From assembly GCF_005405305.1 (NCBI RefSeq), contig NZ_BJDU01000011.1, forward strand, positions 24,198 to 88,197: DNA of 64,000 nt, given 5' to 3'. Positions 1 through 8,372 of this stretch are shown here, piece after piece; the stretch's first letter is position 1, and each line of letters begins with the position of its first letter. Source of the stretch: Companilactobacillus formosensis. Lineage in GTDB: Bacteria > Bacillota > Bacilli > Lactobacillales > Lactobacillaceae. Under the pieces are notes generated by a model that was not told the origin of the DNA, did not search any database, and saw only the letters and a list, made by a program, of their open reading frames with translations. The position numbers and the translations under genes were made by a program.

Positions 1-807
1 TTTAGGCAATAAGAAGTTAAATTTAATAGAAACAATGGCAATGATTATCGTGAAAAATGGGGCTAAGATTGCTACAAATTCGTAACTGATCAAGAATGAA
101 ACCATTAGAGCGAATAAACTGTAAACTAAGCCGATAAACAAAGTCCAAGGTATTAAGGCTAAAAAATCTTTTGATTTATTCTTGTCATTTTTGCCAAAGA
201 GGAATATCAACATGAAGACTAATAAAAGTGGCATGAATGTTCCAGAAAATAAGTCTAATTGAGTGATACGTTGACCGATATTATTTAAAAAATCGCCCTT
301 ATCACTGACATTACTCAATCCAACTGTTAAAGGTGTTCCTACAGCACCAAAGGAAGCGGGAGTTGAATCGGCTACTAGCGATAAAGTGACCGCAGCCATG
401 GGTGAATATCCTAAAGCAATCATCAAAGGTGCTGTAACCATTGCTGGCGTACCAAATCCAGAAACTCCTTCGATCAAGCCACCAAACAAGAAGGCTACTA
501 AAATCAATTGGAGACGCATATCACCGGAAATTTGATGGAATCCAGAATTGATACGGTCGATTGCTCCAGTGTGCTGCAAAATATTCAGCATCATCAAAGC
601 ACCAAATAATATCCAAAGAATGGGAAGTGCCTTGTGAATGGATTGAAAAATTGATGCTAACAATACTTTAGTAGGCATTTTCCAAAAGAAATAACCTTCT
701 AACAAGACAATCGCTGCACTGATCGACATCCCTTTGGTAGCTGGCAAGTTGAGAATACCTAAAAGGATTAGTGGCAAAATAACAGCAGAAAGTGCGATTA
801 AAATCAT
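1..807 (-). CDS. L-lactate permease family transporter (LldP/LctP), 3' end outside window
   Basis: The first 269 residues are visible; the gene runs off the left edge. The protein is strongly hydrophobic with repeated membrane segments. Near residues 110-150 it carries the glycine-rich stretch typical of the lactate permease family (EGVSGFGTPA followed by DSTPASFGAVGTPL), which identifies it as an LldP-type lactate/H+ symporter in the cytoplasmic membrane. The start is the ATG at 807, with an AGAGGGAG ribosome binding site just upstream on the minus strand. Family members are about 500 residues or more, so roughly half is missing here. The substrate (lactate or another 2-hydroxy acid) is inferred from the family. 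Confidence 0.85.
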   Translation of the reverse strand, partial: MILIALSAVILPLILLGILNLPATKGMSISAAIVLLEGYFFWKMPTKVLLASIFQSIHKALPILWILFGALMMLNILQHTGAIDRINSGFHQISGDMRLQLILVAFLFGGLIEGVSGFGTPAMVTAPLMIALGYSPMAAVTLSLVADSTPASFGAVGTPLTVGLSNVSDKGDFLNNIGQRITQLDLFSGTFMPLLLVFMLIFLFGKNDKNKSKDFLALIPWTLFIGLVYSLFALMVSFLISYEFVAILAPFFTIIIAIVSIKFNFLLPK

Positions 808-896
808 AAAAAACTCCCTCTTTTAAATTAATTTTATATATTATATAATTTTTTACTTATGTTTGGGAACAGATTTTGAAAAAATTTTAATCAAAA

Positions 897-927
897 AACG
901 AACCTAAAATAAATATAGGTTCGTTTA
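897..927 (-). terminator. Rho-independent terminator of the 925-1188 gene
   Basis: Nine-base arms (AACGAACCT at 897-905, AGGTTCGTT at 917-925) form a hairpin. On the minus strand it is followed by a run of T. It overlaps the stop codon of the small gene at 925. Confidence 0.85.
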
Positions 928-1188
928 TAACATTTTAAGAGGACCGCCATCGATTCCTTTGGTAACGGTTACATCGTCAGGATTGATTTCAGTATTCTCA
1001 GTCAATAGTTTATTCAAATGTCTGTTGAAGTCTTCTTCATCTAGCTGTGATTTAACATGCCAAGATGAGAAATCTCCATTAGTAAAAATATCACCGAGTT
1101 TTTCAAAAGCGTCGATTTTTTTAGGATCGATTAAATTATCAGATTTAATGTCTACAAAATAGTTGGTATACCACAATAAGAACGCCAT
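925..1188 (-). CDS. Hypothetical 87-aa protein
   Basis: I do not recognise this gene. The start is the ATG at 1188, because GGAGG lies six bases upstream; the longer frame back to 1221 has no ribosome binding site. The product is small and acidic, begins MAFLLWYTNYFVDI, is rich in D, N and K, and has no clear signal peptide or transmembrane helix. It is monocistronic, ends in its own terminator, and is divergent from the thioesterase gene at 1313 across a shared promoter region. The clear ribosome binding site and terminator indicate a real gene. Confidence 0.7.
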   Translation of the reverse strand: MAFLLWYTNYFVDIKSDNLIDPKKIDAFEKLGDIFTNGDFSSWHVKSQLDEEDFNRHLNKLLTENTEINPDDVTVTKGIDGGPLKML

Positions 1189-1264
1189 AATTTCCTCCGA
1201 AAGTTGTATTACTACTATCATAATATAATTTATTTGGTAGCGGTTAACTTTTTGGCAAAAAAGA

Positions 1265-1293
1265 TTGTTAGAATTGAATACTACTATTAGAAT
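1265..1293 (+). promoter_or_regulatory. Predicted promoter of the thioesterase gene
   Basis: TTGTTA at 1265-1270 and TAGAAT at 1288-1293 are separated by 17 bases, upstream of the ATG at 1313. A TACTACTAT motif lies inside the spacer and is repeated at about 1208-1216 near the divergent gene. Confidence 0.55.
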
Positions 1294-1312
1294 ATCCCTA
1301 GAGAGGTAGATT

Positions 1313-1810
1313 ATGACTCAAAAGACGTGTCAACAAACGAGAACTATTAGTGAACGAATAATTTTTGATAAAGATTTAAATGATAAAAAAACGCTCTTCG
1401 GTGGAAAAACTTTGAGTTTATTGGACGAGAATGCTGGCCTAGCTAGTTTTAAGTTCGTCAAAGGCAAGATCGCTACCGCCGGATATGATCACGTTAATTT
1501 TTGGAATCCAATCACGACTGATAAATACATCAAGATGGAATCTTTTGTGACGGGTGTACATCACCGACAGATAGAAGTCTTTACGAAAGTTATTAGTCAC
1601 GATTTAAAAACTGATAAATCTGAAATTGCTTTTACCAGTTTTTGCACTTTAATAGTCTTAAAATCTAATGATGAAATGGAAATTCCCAAAATCATTCCTG
1701 AAACTGCTGAAGAAAAATATCTTTGCCAAGGGTTTGAAACTCGTTTAAAACAAAGAAAAGCTGAATATTTACAAAAAAATGAATTCTTAGGACATTTGAG
1801 CCTAAATTAA
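1313..1810 (+). CDS. Acyl-CoA thioesterase, hotdog fold (YciA/YkhA type)
   Basis: This 165-residue protein is the length of a single-hotdog acyl-CoA hydrolase. It has the family's helix motif (FGGKTLSLLDENAG, about residues 30-43, with the acidic residue expected to be catalytic) and the following YDHVNFWNPI strand. Such enzymes hydrolyse acyl-CoA thioesters in the cytoplasm, usually for lipid or CoA homeostasis; the chain-length preference cannot be read from the sequence. The start is the ATG after GAGAGGTAGATT. The gene is monocistronic and is followed by a strong bidirectional terminator. Confidence 0.88.
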   Translation: MTQKTCQQTRTISERIIFDKDLNDKKTLFGGKTLSLLDENAGLASFKFVKGKIATAGYDHVNFWNPITTDKYIKMESFVTGVHHRQIEVFTKVISHDLKTDKSEIAFTSFCTLIVLKSNDEMEIPKIIPETAEEKYLCQGFETRLKQRKAEYLQKNEFLGHLSLN

Positions 1811-1830
1811 AGGAAACTGAGATGAAAATT

Positions 1831-1877
1831 AAAAGCCGCAATAGAGTGTATGATAGACATTCTATTGCGGCTTTTTT
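1831..1877. terminator. Bidirectional terminator between convergent genes
   Basis: A long stem pairs AAAAGCCGCAATAGA (from 1831) with TCTATTGCGGCTTTT (ending about 1875). It has T runs on both strands and sits between the convergent genes ending at 1810 and 1880. Confidence 0.9.
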
Positions 1878-1879
1878 GA

Positions 1880-2422
1880 TCAATCGATTTTCTCAGCTAA
1901 TTTTTTTAAGACATTGCTTAAACGGAACAAAGTATTTTTGGAATCGTGAAATTGATTATAACTCAAATCTAAATCAATTTTGTCTTGATTGATTTCCAGT
2001 CGTAGAAAAAATGGCTTTCTCAAAAAAGGCAAAAAAGACTGCTTGGCAGGTTTAATGGTCAAAAGATTATCTAAATCATATTGATTGTTGCGTTCAATAA
2101 TTTTGAAGCCCTTGATCTGCGAGTAACTGATAAATTGAAATTCCGTTCGATTGGGAAAGAGAATCATTTTTAATTTATCCCAATATGAGTTCATTTTGTA
2201 GTACGAAATTCCATGATTTTCTAGTTGCCAATGACCAAATATTTTTGGTAAATTGACCGGAAAATAGATGCAAAGTAACAAAAATAAAACTGCCAAAAAT
2301 GATATTATTGCAATTTTAATGTTAGCGATTAACCCCAGACCACCAACTAAAAAACCACCAATGAAACTGACAATTAATGGACGATGATTGATTCTTTTTC
2401 CGAATTCGATCGTATCAGTCAT
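1880..2422 (-). CDS. Hypothetical membrane protein, two N-terminal TM helices
   Basis: The 180-residue product starts at the ATG at 2422, with AGGGAGA upstream. Residues 15-55 form two adjacent hydrophobic helices. The remaining cytoplasmic part (about 60-180) alternates hydrophobic and charged residues like a small beta-rich, PH-like domain of the type found in bacterial two-TM proteins. That domain assignment is by pattern only. It is divergent from the yfcC-like gene and shares with it an intergenic region containing a perfect cre box, so it may also be under catabolite control. The function is unknown. Confidence 0.7.
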   Translation of the reverse strand: MTDTIEFGKRINHRPLIVSFIGGFLVGGLGLIANIKIAIISFLAVLFLLLCIYFPVNLPKIFGHWQLENHGISYYKMNSYWDKLKMILFPNRTEFQFISYSQIKGFKIIERNNQYDLDNLLTIKPAKQSFLPFLRKPFFLRLEINQDKIDLDLSYNQFHDSKNTLFRLSNVLKKLAEKID

Positions 2423-2463
2423 TCTAATGTCTCCCTCTTAAATCTAATAATATTGTAATATTT

Positions 2464-2477
2464 TGTAATCGTTTACA
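2464..2477. promoter_or_regulatory. cre box (CcpA operator)
   Basis: TGTAATCGTTTACA matches the cre consensus TGWNANCGNTNWCA at all 14 positions. It lies between the divergent genes at 2422 and 2593, about 115 bases before the YfcC start, so it could act on either gene. Confidence 0.8.
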
Positions 2478-2592
2478 CAACTGGCATTAAAGGAAAATTT
2501 ATTTACAAATATTTCCATGGAAACCATTGTAATAGTTTATTTTATCGTATATCCTGAAACTATATTATAAATATATATAGGAGGGTTGATTC

Positions 2593-4098
2593 ATGGGAAA
2601 AAAAGCTAAAAAATGGCAAATGCCGTCGGCATATACAATTTTATTCTTCTTAATTATTTTAGTTGCCATTTTGACTTGGATTATACCAGCAGGTGAGTAC
2701 GCAACCACTAAAGCAGGAAATATTATTGCAGGTACGTACAAAGCCCGCGCAAGCAGTCCTCAAGGTATTTGGGACGTATTTTTAGCACCGATCAACGGAA
2801 TGGTTGGTACCGATGTTACTGAAGGGTCAATTTCAGTCTCGCTATTTATCCTAGTTATCGGTGGATTTTTAGGTGTCGTCAATAAGACTAAGGCCTTGGA
2901 TGATGGTATCAGTTCTACCGTTCAAAAGTATAAGGGTAAAGAAAAGGCACTTATTCCTATTTTAATGACATTATTTGCCATCGGTGGTTCTACTTATGGT
3001 ATGGGGGAAGAAACAATTGCTTTCTACCCAATTTTGATCCCAGTTATGATCAGTGTTGGTTATGACTCGATCACAGCGATTTCTCTAGCTTTAATTGGTT
3101 CACAAGTTGGATGTTTGGCTTCAACAGTTAACCCATTTGCGACTGGTGTTGCTTCACAGACAATCAATATTTCACCTGGTGACGGGTTGATTCCACGTTT
3201 CATTCTTTTGATTTTAGTAACTGGAATCAGTATTTTTTACGTTATGCACTATGCAGACAAAATCAAGAAAGATCCATCACAATCATACGTTTTTGAGCGT
3301 CGTCAGAAGGATTTGGAAGAATTCTCTATGGCCGATAGAACTATTGGTGAAAAACTAACTAAGAAACAAAAGAGCGTTCTTTGGTTGTTTGCACTTACTT
3401 TCGTAGTTATGATCACTAGTTTGATTCCTTGGTCAAGTTTGAATCCAAATTGGACATTCTTTGACAGCTTTACAAAATGGTTAACAAACGTACCATTCTT
3501 AGGTGCTTTGATTGGTAAAGACATTGCGCCACTTGGTACATGGTACTTTACAGAAATCACAACATTATTCTTCATGATGTCAGTTATCATTATGTTCATC
3601 TTTGGTATGAAAGAATCAGAATATATTGATGCCTTTTTGAATGGTATGAATGAATTCTTAAGTGTTGCGATTATCGTTGCAGTTGCTCGTGGTATTCAAG
3701 TTATCATGAACAATGGTTATATTACAGCTACAGTTCTACACGCTGGTGAAACAGGACTTCAAAATCTTTCTGCCGGTGTCTTCATCGTTTTGACATACAT
3801 TTTCTACATTCCAATGTCATTCTTGATTCCTTCAACTTCTGGACTAGCTGCCGCTACAATGGGAATTATGGGACCATTAGGTAAGTTCTCTGGTGTTGAC
3901 GGATCATTAGTTATCACAGCTTATCAATCAGCTTCAGGATTGGTTAACTTGATTACACCAACTTCAGGTATCGTTATGGGTGCTTTAGCTATTGGACACG
4001 TAAGTATCGTTAAATGGTGGAAGTACATGTGGAAGCTGGTTGCCATCTTGTTCGTGGTAATTGCAGTCTTCTTAGTTATTTGCTCGATGTTTAAGTAA
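2593..4098 (+). CDS. YfcC family carrier (C4-dicarboxylate/amino-acid antiporter type)
   Basis: The 501-residue polytopic membrane protein has about twelve hydrophobic segments. Its N-terminus (WQMPSAYTILFFLI...TWIIPAGEY) and internal glycine-rich loop (GGSTYGMGEETIAFYP) are typical of the YfcC/DcuC-like superfamily. Members are secondary carriers of the inner membrane; in lactic acid bacteria several are amino-acid or dipeptide-linked antiporters. The start ATG follows GGAGG. The gene lies 33 bases before a PepV-like dipeptidase and probably forms a bicistronic unit with it, which favours a peptide or amino-acid substrate (inference). A perfect cre box upstream suggests CcpA control. Confidence 0.82.
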   Translation: MGKKAKKWQMPSAYTILFFLIILVAILTWIIPAGEYATTKAGNIIAGTYKARASSPQGIWDVFLAPINGMVGTDVTEGSISVSLFILVIGGFLGVVNKTKALDDGISSTVQKYKGKEKALIPILMTLFAIGGSTYGMGEETIAFYPILIPVMISVGYDSITAISLALIGSQVGCLASTVNPFATGVASQTINISPGDGLIPRFILLILVTGISIFYVMHYADKIKKDPSQSYVFERRQKDLEEFSMADRTIGEKLTKKQKSVLWLFALTFVVMITSLIPWSSLNPNWTFFDSFTKWLTNVPFLGALIGKDIAPLGTWYFTEITTLFFMMSVIIMFIFGMKESEYIDAFLNGMNEFLSVAIIVAVARGIQVIMNNGYITATVLHAGETGLQNLSAGVFIVLTYIFYIPMSFLIPSTSGLAAATMGIMGPLGKFSGVDGSLVITAYQSASGLVNLITPTSGIVMGALAIGHVSIVKWWKYMWKLVAILFVVIAVFLVICSMFK

Positions 4099-4131
4099 TT
4101 TTATTTAAATAATTTTTTGGGGGAAAGAACA

Positions 4132-5466
4132 ATGGAAAAATTTATTACAGATGAAATTCAAGATGCAGCTATTAAGGATTTAGGCAAATTAGTTGGTGTT
4201 GCTTCATACAATGAACCAGCTGAACCTAATGCTCCCTTTGGTAAAGGTCCGAAAGCTGCTTTGGATAAAGTTTTGGAAATTATCGGTAATTTAGGTTTTA
4301 AGACTTACGAAGATCCAGATGGCTATTATGGCTATGCTGATATTGGTGAAGGTGATGAAACCTTTGGTATCGTTGGTCACGTTGATGAAGTGCCAGCCGG
4401 CAACTTAGAAGCCTGGGATGTAGAGCCTTATCAATTGACTGAAAAAGATGGCAAGTTGTATGGTCGTGGAACTCAAGATGACAAAGGACCTACAATTGCT
4501 GCTATTTATGCCGTTAAATCTATCCTCGATAAAGGTTATAAATTAAATAAAAAGATTCGTGTGATTTTTGGTACTGACGAAGAGATTCTTTGGAGATGCT
4601 TAGCAGAATACAACAAGAAGGAAGATCCAATCGATTTAGGTATTGCACCAGATGCCGAGTTTCCATTGATTTATGCTGAAAAAGGTTTGCAACAATCACA
4701 TTTGTTTGGACCTGGATCAACAGAATTAAATATCGATTTGGAAAATGCCTTCAATGCTGTACCTGGCAAAGCTATATACAATGGTCCAAAGCAAGACGAA
4801 GTAATGGCTGCTTTGAAAGCTCATAATTTTGAAGCCGACCAAACAGCTGATGGTATTGAAGTTCACGGTCATTCAGTTCATGCTATGAATGCTCCAGAAG
4901 GAACTAACGCTGTGGTCAGATTAGGAATTGCTTTGGCTGACGTTTATCCTGATATCAAAGTATTGCAATTCTTGAAAGACTTTGGCGAAGATGCTAATGC
5001 TACTAACTTGTTAGGTGATATTTCTGATGATGTTTCTGGTAAATTGACTTTCAACATTTCTAGTTTGAAGATCACTCCAGAAGAATCTAAGATGCAAATC
5101 GATATGAGAATTCCTGTTAAGATCGACCATGACGAGTTGATTCAAAAAGTTTCTGATGCAGTTGCCAAATACGACATGAGATATGAAAACTTCGATTATG
5201 TTGCACCACTTTATGTGCCAACTGATAGCACTTTGGTTAAAACTTTGATGCAAACTTATCAAGACTTAACCGGCGACACGAAGTCACAACCAGCTATTTC
5301 TGGTGGAGCAACTTTTGCTAGAACAATGCACAACTGTGTAGCTTTTGGTGGAATGTTGCCTACAACGCCTGATTTCATGCACCAAGCTAATGAAAATTGG
5401 AGTAAAGCAGATATGAGAAAAGCTATGGAAATATTTGCAGAAGCAATTTATAGATTGTGCTTCTAG
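4132..5466 (+). CDS. pepV: M20 family dipeptidase (PepV/Sapep)
   Basis: The 444-residue protein is a zinc aminodipeptidase of the M20 family, close to PepV length. Metal and catalytic motifs are in order: GHVDEVPAG (H83, D85), GRGTQDDKG (bridging Asp near 116) and GTDEE (catalytic Glu near 150), followed by an APDAEFPLIYAEKG stretch typical of PepV. It should cleave dipeptides in the cytoplasm. I chose the ATG at 4132 because GGGGGAAAG lies just upstream; the in-frame TTG at 4117 would sit before that site. It is cotranscribed with the carrier upstream and ends at a terminator. Confidence 0.88.
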   Translation: MEKFITDEIQDAAIKDLGKLVGVASYNEPAEPNAPFGKGPKAALDKVLEIIGNLGFKTYEDPDGYYGYADIGEGDETFGIVGHVDEVPAGNLEAWDVEPYQLTEKDGKLYGRGTQDDKGPTIAAIYAVKSILDKGYKLNKKIRVIFGTDEEILWRCLAEYNKKEDPIDLGIAPDAEFPLIYAEKGLQQSHLFGPGSTELNIDLENAFNAVPGKAIYNGPKQDEVMAALKAHNFEADQTADGIEVHGHSVHAMNAPEGTNAVVRLGIALADVYPDIKVLQFLKDFGEDANATNLLGDISDDVSGKLTFNISSLKITPEESKMQIDMRIPVKIDHDELIQKVSDAVAKYDMRYENFDYVAPLYVPTDSTLVKTLMQTYQDLTGDTKSQPAISGGATFARTMHNCVAFGGMLPTTPDFMHQANENWSKADMRKAMEIFAEAIYRLCF

Positions 5467-5478
5467 AATGAAAATTTG

Positions 5479-5503
5479 ATAGGGCGAAAGCCCTATTTTT
5501 TTG
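5479..5503 (+). terminator. Rho-independent terminator after pepV
   Basis: ATAGGGC (5479-5485), a GAAA tetraloop and GCCCTAT (5490-5496) are followed by a T run. Confidence 0.9.
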
Positions 5504-5611
5504 TCTTCAAGACTAAAAGTTTGTTTTATATCCCAAAATTAGGTAGCGTAACAGTAAGAAAACAAAGAGAGAAGTAAGATAATGAACAGCTTATTAATGA
5601 GGTGTATTTAA

Positions 5612-6913
5612 ATATTTAACTATAATACGAAAGCACACAAGTTCAAGTTTCAAGGTGAAGTGACGGTTCCAGGTGATAAAAGTATTGCCCACTTAGCTAT
5701 TACTTTGGGATCTTTGGCTAGTGGCGTTACTCAAATTGGCAATTTTAATTATGCCGATGATTTAGCTGTTACTGCTAAAACCTTTCAACAATTAGGGGCT
5801 AAGATACATACAGAAGTTAGTACCAAAGCAATGGTCATTAAGGGAGTAGATCATCATCTAAAGCCTTTAGACAAACCATTGAATATCGAAAATGTTGGAA
5901 CACTAGAGAGTTTGTTGCTCGGCGTTTTGGCAAGCAGTCCCAATCAGTATGAAGTAAGAGGAGGAGACTATCTTTCAAAACGGCCTAATGATCGTCTAGT
6001 AGAACTTCTTCAAGAAATGGGTGCTAGTTACCAGACTTTGGGAGAAAATTCGTTACCGGCTAAAATAACTGGTAGTGAGAACTTAAAGGGAATAGTTTAT
6101 CATCAAGATATTTCTAGTGCCCAAATTAAAAGTAGTCTGATGTTAGCTGGCATTTATGCTAAAAGCAATACGACGATTATTCGTAAACAAGCAACGCGTA
6201 ATCATACAGAAGTATTGTTAAATTATTTTGGCGGGAATGTTTCAGTCGATCCTGATACGATTATTGTTCATCCCGGAGCTCAATTAAAAGGTCAAAGCAT
6301 TACGATTCCAGGCGACTTTTCTTCAGCTGCTTTGTATATTGCTGGAGCTTTATTGTCTAAAGGAAGTCAAATAACTTTGCCACGAGTCAGCTTGAACTCT
6401 ACAAGAATTGGACTTTTAAATGTCGCTAAACAAATGGGAGCTAATATTTATGTCGATCATCGTTCAATCAATAGTGTCGAACCTTATGGCGATTTAATTA
6501 TTAAATATCAAAAATTGCACGGTACTAAAATCACGAATAAGCAAGTACCTTTTATTATTGATGAAATACCTTTAATAGCATTGATGGCTTCACAAGCCAG
6601 CGGACAAACGGTAATTGAAGGTATTCACGATGTTCACTTGCAACTAGCCGACCGTATCAGAAATATGCGTGTGGAATTAGCCAAGTTAGGCATTGTTATG
6701 CAAGTTAATGATGATACGATCGTAATCGATGGCGACCAAAAGATTAATGTTAAAGATGATGTTGATAGTCACAATGATCATCGTATTGCCATGATGCTCT
6801 GTATCGCTTCAATTTTGACTGATAGTCCTTTTCAAATTAAAAATATTGAATCAATCGACGTTTCCTATCCAAGTTTTATTGCTGACATGAATAAAGTTCT
6901 CGTTAACAAGTAA
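5612..6913 (+). CDS. EPSP-synthase-like enolpyruvyl transferase (AroA family), divergent, unusual start
   Basis: The fold is clearly that of 5-enolpyruvylshikimate-3-phosphate synthase (shikimate pathway). It has VPGDKS near the N-terminus, ISSAQIKSSLMLAG mid-protein, PGDFSSAALYIAGALL, DEIPLIALMA and DHRIAMM. Several residues conserved in active enzymes are replaced: E. coli R27 by Leu (DKSIAHLAI), R100 by Ser (NVGTLESLL), the KESDR motif by QLADR, and K411 by Val (DVSYPSF). The first ATG/GTG/TTG in frame after the upstream stop is the GTG at 5660. The frame back to 5612 adds a normal N-terminal strand (FKFQGEV) and gives 433 aa, the family length, but begins at ATA directly after an in-frame TAA. 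The alternative annotation is 5660-6913. No other shikimate gene is adjacent. It may be a paralogue with another substrate or a decaying gene. Confidence 0.75.
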   Translation: MFNYNTKAHKFKFQGEVTVPGDKSIAHLAITLGSLASGVTQIGNFNYADDLAVTAKTFQQLGAKIHTEVSTKAMVIKGVDHHLKPLDKPLNIENVGTLESLLLGVLASSPNQYEVRGGDYLSKRPNDRLVELLQEMGASYQTLGENSLPAKITGSENLKGIVYHQDISSAQIKSSLMLAGIYAKSNTTIIRKQATRNHTEVLLNYFGGNVSVDPDTIIVHPGAQLKGQSITIPGDFSSAALYIAGALLSKGSQITLPRVSLNSTRIGLLNVAKQMGANIYVDHRSINSVEPYGDLIIKYQKLHGTKITNKQVPFIIDEIPLIALMASQASGQTVIEGIHDVHLQLADRIRNMRVELAKLGIVMQVNDDTIVIDGDQKINVKDDVDSHNDHRIAMMLCIASILTDSPFQIKNIESIDVSYPSFIADMNKVLVNK

Positions 6914-6921
6914 TTGGGTAT

Positions 6922-6949
6922 TTGTTTTTTATAGGCAGTGTCGTATGAT
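6922..6949 (+). promoter_or_regulatory. Predicted promoter of the HAD gene at 6988
   Basis: TTGTTT (6922-6927) and TATGAT (6944-6949) are separated by 16 bases, 39 bases before the start codon. Confidence 0.45.
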
Positions 6950-6987
6950 TAATGTAAATTGATTTTATGTAAGGGGTTACTTAATTA

Positions 6988-7806
6988 ATGATCAAATTTA
7001 TAGGGACTGACCTAGATGGGACGTTGTTAAACAGTTACAGTAAAATATCAACACAAAATGCGCAAGCCATCCGTGATGCGGTCAATTCTGGAATTGATTT
7101 TGCGATTTGCTCGGGGAGAACGTTGCATTCAGTTAATAAATTTTTTGAAAAGGACTTAAAAATTGACGGTTATCGAGTTGTTTTAAATGGTGCCGTTGTA
7201 ATAGGGCCAAAAGGACAAAAGATAATCGATCAACCAATGGATCCAGTTATTATTGCTGAAATCCTGAGAAGGGCAGAATTTAGTAAGTTTAAAGTCGTTT
7301 TAGATGGACTCAATGATATTTACGTCTACGATCCTAACCACAGTTGGACAACTTATTTTGAAGGAATGGATCGTCATCACAAAAAAGCCCATTCAATCGC
7401 TGATTTGATGAAAATCAACCAAGATCAACAGATCAACATTTATAAAGTCTGTTTTAGTTGTGTACCAAAACAATTGCCATTTTTACAAAAGAAACTAGAA
7501 TCATTCACTTCTATGCCGATAACTATTAGTCGTTCAGGAAGCTATTATTTTGAAATAAATGGTCAAGATGTCACTAAATTATCAGCTTTACAACGGATTT
7601 CTGAACACTCTGGAATTCCTATGGCTGATTTCATGTGCTTTGGTGATTATGGTAATGATTTAGATATGATCAAAGAAGTCGGTTATGGAGTAGCGATGGA
7701 AAATGCCATTGAGGGTGTTAAAAAAGTTGCTTGGAAGGTAACGGACAATAACAATCACGATGGTGTTGCTAAAATGATTCAACGTGTATTGAAAAAAGAA
7801 TTTTAA
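6988..7806 (+). CDS. Cof-type HAD-IIB phosphatase
   Basis: The 272-residue cytoplasmic protein has all HAD motifs: DLDGTLL (nucleophile Asp8), a Ser/Thr motif in ICSGRT, and the C-terminal GDYGNDLDM motif near residue 212 with a preceding conserved Lys. A large C2-type cap lies between motifs 2 and 3. Relatives dephosphorylate sugar phosphates or flavin/cofactor intermediates; the substrate is not readable. The start ATG follows AAGGGG. It is monocistronic, upstream of a PTS cluster. It is the first of four Cof-type HADs in this window. Confidence 0.85.
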   Translation: MIKFIGTDLDGTLLNSYSKISTQNAQAIRDAVNSGIDFAICSGRTLHSVNKFFEKDLKIDGYRVVLNGAVVIGPKGQKIIDQPMDPVIIAEILRRAEFSKFKVVLDGLNDIYVYDPNHSWTTYFEGMDRHHKKAHSIADLMKINQDQQINIYKVCFSCVPKQLPFLQKKLESFTSMPITISRSGSYYFEINGQDVTKLSALQRISEHSGIPMADFMCFGDYGNDLDMIKEVGYGVAMENAIEGVKKVAWKVTDNNNHDGVAKMIQRVLKKEF

Positions 7807-7816
7807 TTTATAGAAG

Positions 7817-7865
7817 CATCTATTCAGATTTTTAGTCATGAGACGAATTTGAATAGATGTTTTTG
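7817..7865 (+). terminator. Terminator after the HAD gene; arm shared with the hairpin at 18992
   Basis: Thirteen-base arms (7817-7829 and 7847-7859, one wobble) are followed by TTTTT. The 15-base string AGCATCTATTCAGAT is also the left arm of the hairpin at 18992-19047. Confidence 0.8.
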
Positions 7866-7928
7866 TTTGTCTGGAGAAAGTTTTTGAATAATTCTTTTAA
7901 AGAATATTTGTTTTTCGATAAAAACAAC

Positions 7929-7957
7929 TTGATAAAATTTTTGATGAGTTATATACT
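7929..7957 (+). promoter_or_regulatory. Predicted promoter of the PTS cluster
   Basis: TTGATA (7929-7934) and TATACT (7952-7957) are separated by exactly 17 bases. A near-consensus cre box starts 13 bases downstream. Confidence 0.65.
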
Positions 7958-7969
7958 CTAAGTGTTCTA

Positions 7970-7983
7970 TGAAAGCGTTTTTA
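7970..7983. promoter_or_regulatory. cre box (13/14)
   Basis: TGAAAGCGTTTTTA matches TGWNANCGNTNWCA except at one position. It overlaps the expected transcription start of the PTS cluster, a repressing position for CcpA. Confidence 0.65.
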
Positions 7984-8043
7984 GTAAACGTTTTAGATAA
8001 AAAACAAACAAATAAATTTTATAACCAAGAGGGGTATTTCATT

Positions 8044-8352
8044 ATGGCTGAAAAAACAATTATGTTATGTTGTGCCGCAGGTATGTCAACAAGTTTACTA
8101 GTATCAAAGATGCAAAAGGCTGCTGAAAGTGACGGCATCGATGCTGAAATCTTTGCTGCTGCTGCTGCCGATGCAGATGCAAAATTGGAAGAAAAACATC
8201 CAGATGTATTAATGCTTGGACCTCAAGTAAGATACATGGAAGGTCAATTCAAAGATAAGTTGAGTATTCCTGTTGAAGTTATTAATATGCAAGACTATGG
8301 AATGATGAATGGTGAAAAAGTTCTACGTGAAGCCGTAAAGCTAATCGGCTAA
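8044..8352 (+). CDS. PTS lactose/cellobiose family EIIB
   Basis: The 102-residue protein is a free IIB subunit of the Lac/Cel PTS family. The phosphorylated cysteine lies in the P-loop-like CCAAGMSTSLL at about residue 10. It takes phosphate from EIIA and passes it to the sugar bound by EIIC. The start is the ATG at 8044 after AGAGGGG; an upstream in-frame ATG at 7969 lies inside the cre box and lacks a ribosome binding site. It is first in the cluster with IIA and two GH1 enzymes; the IIC gene lies apart at 12768. Confidence 0.9.
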   Translation: MAEKTIMLCCAAGMSTSLLVSKMQKAAESDGIDAEIFAAAAADADAKLEEKHPDVLMLGPQVRYMEGQFKDKLSIPVEVINMQDYGMMNGEKVLREAVKLIG

Positions 8353-8372
8353 TCATCAATAAAAACCAAACA

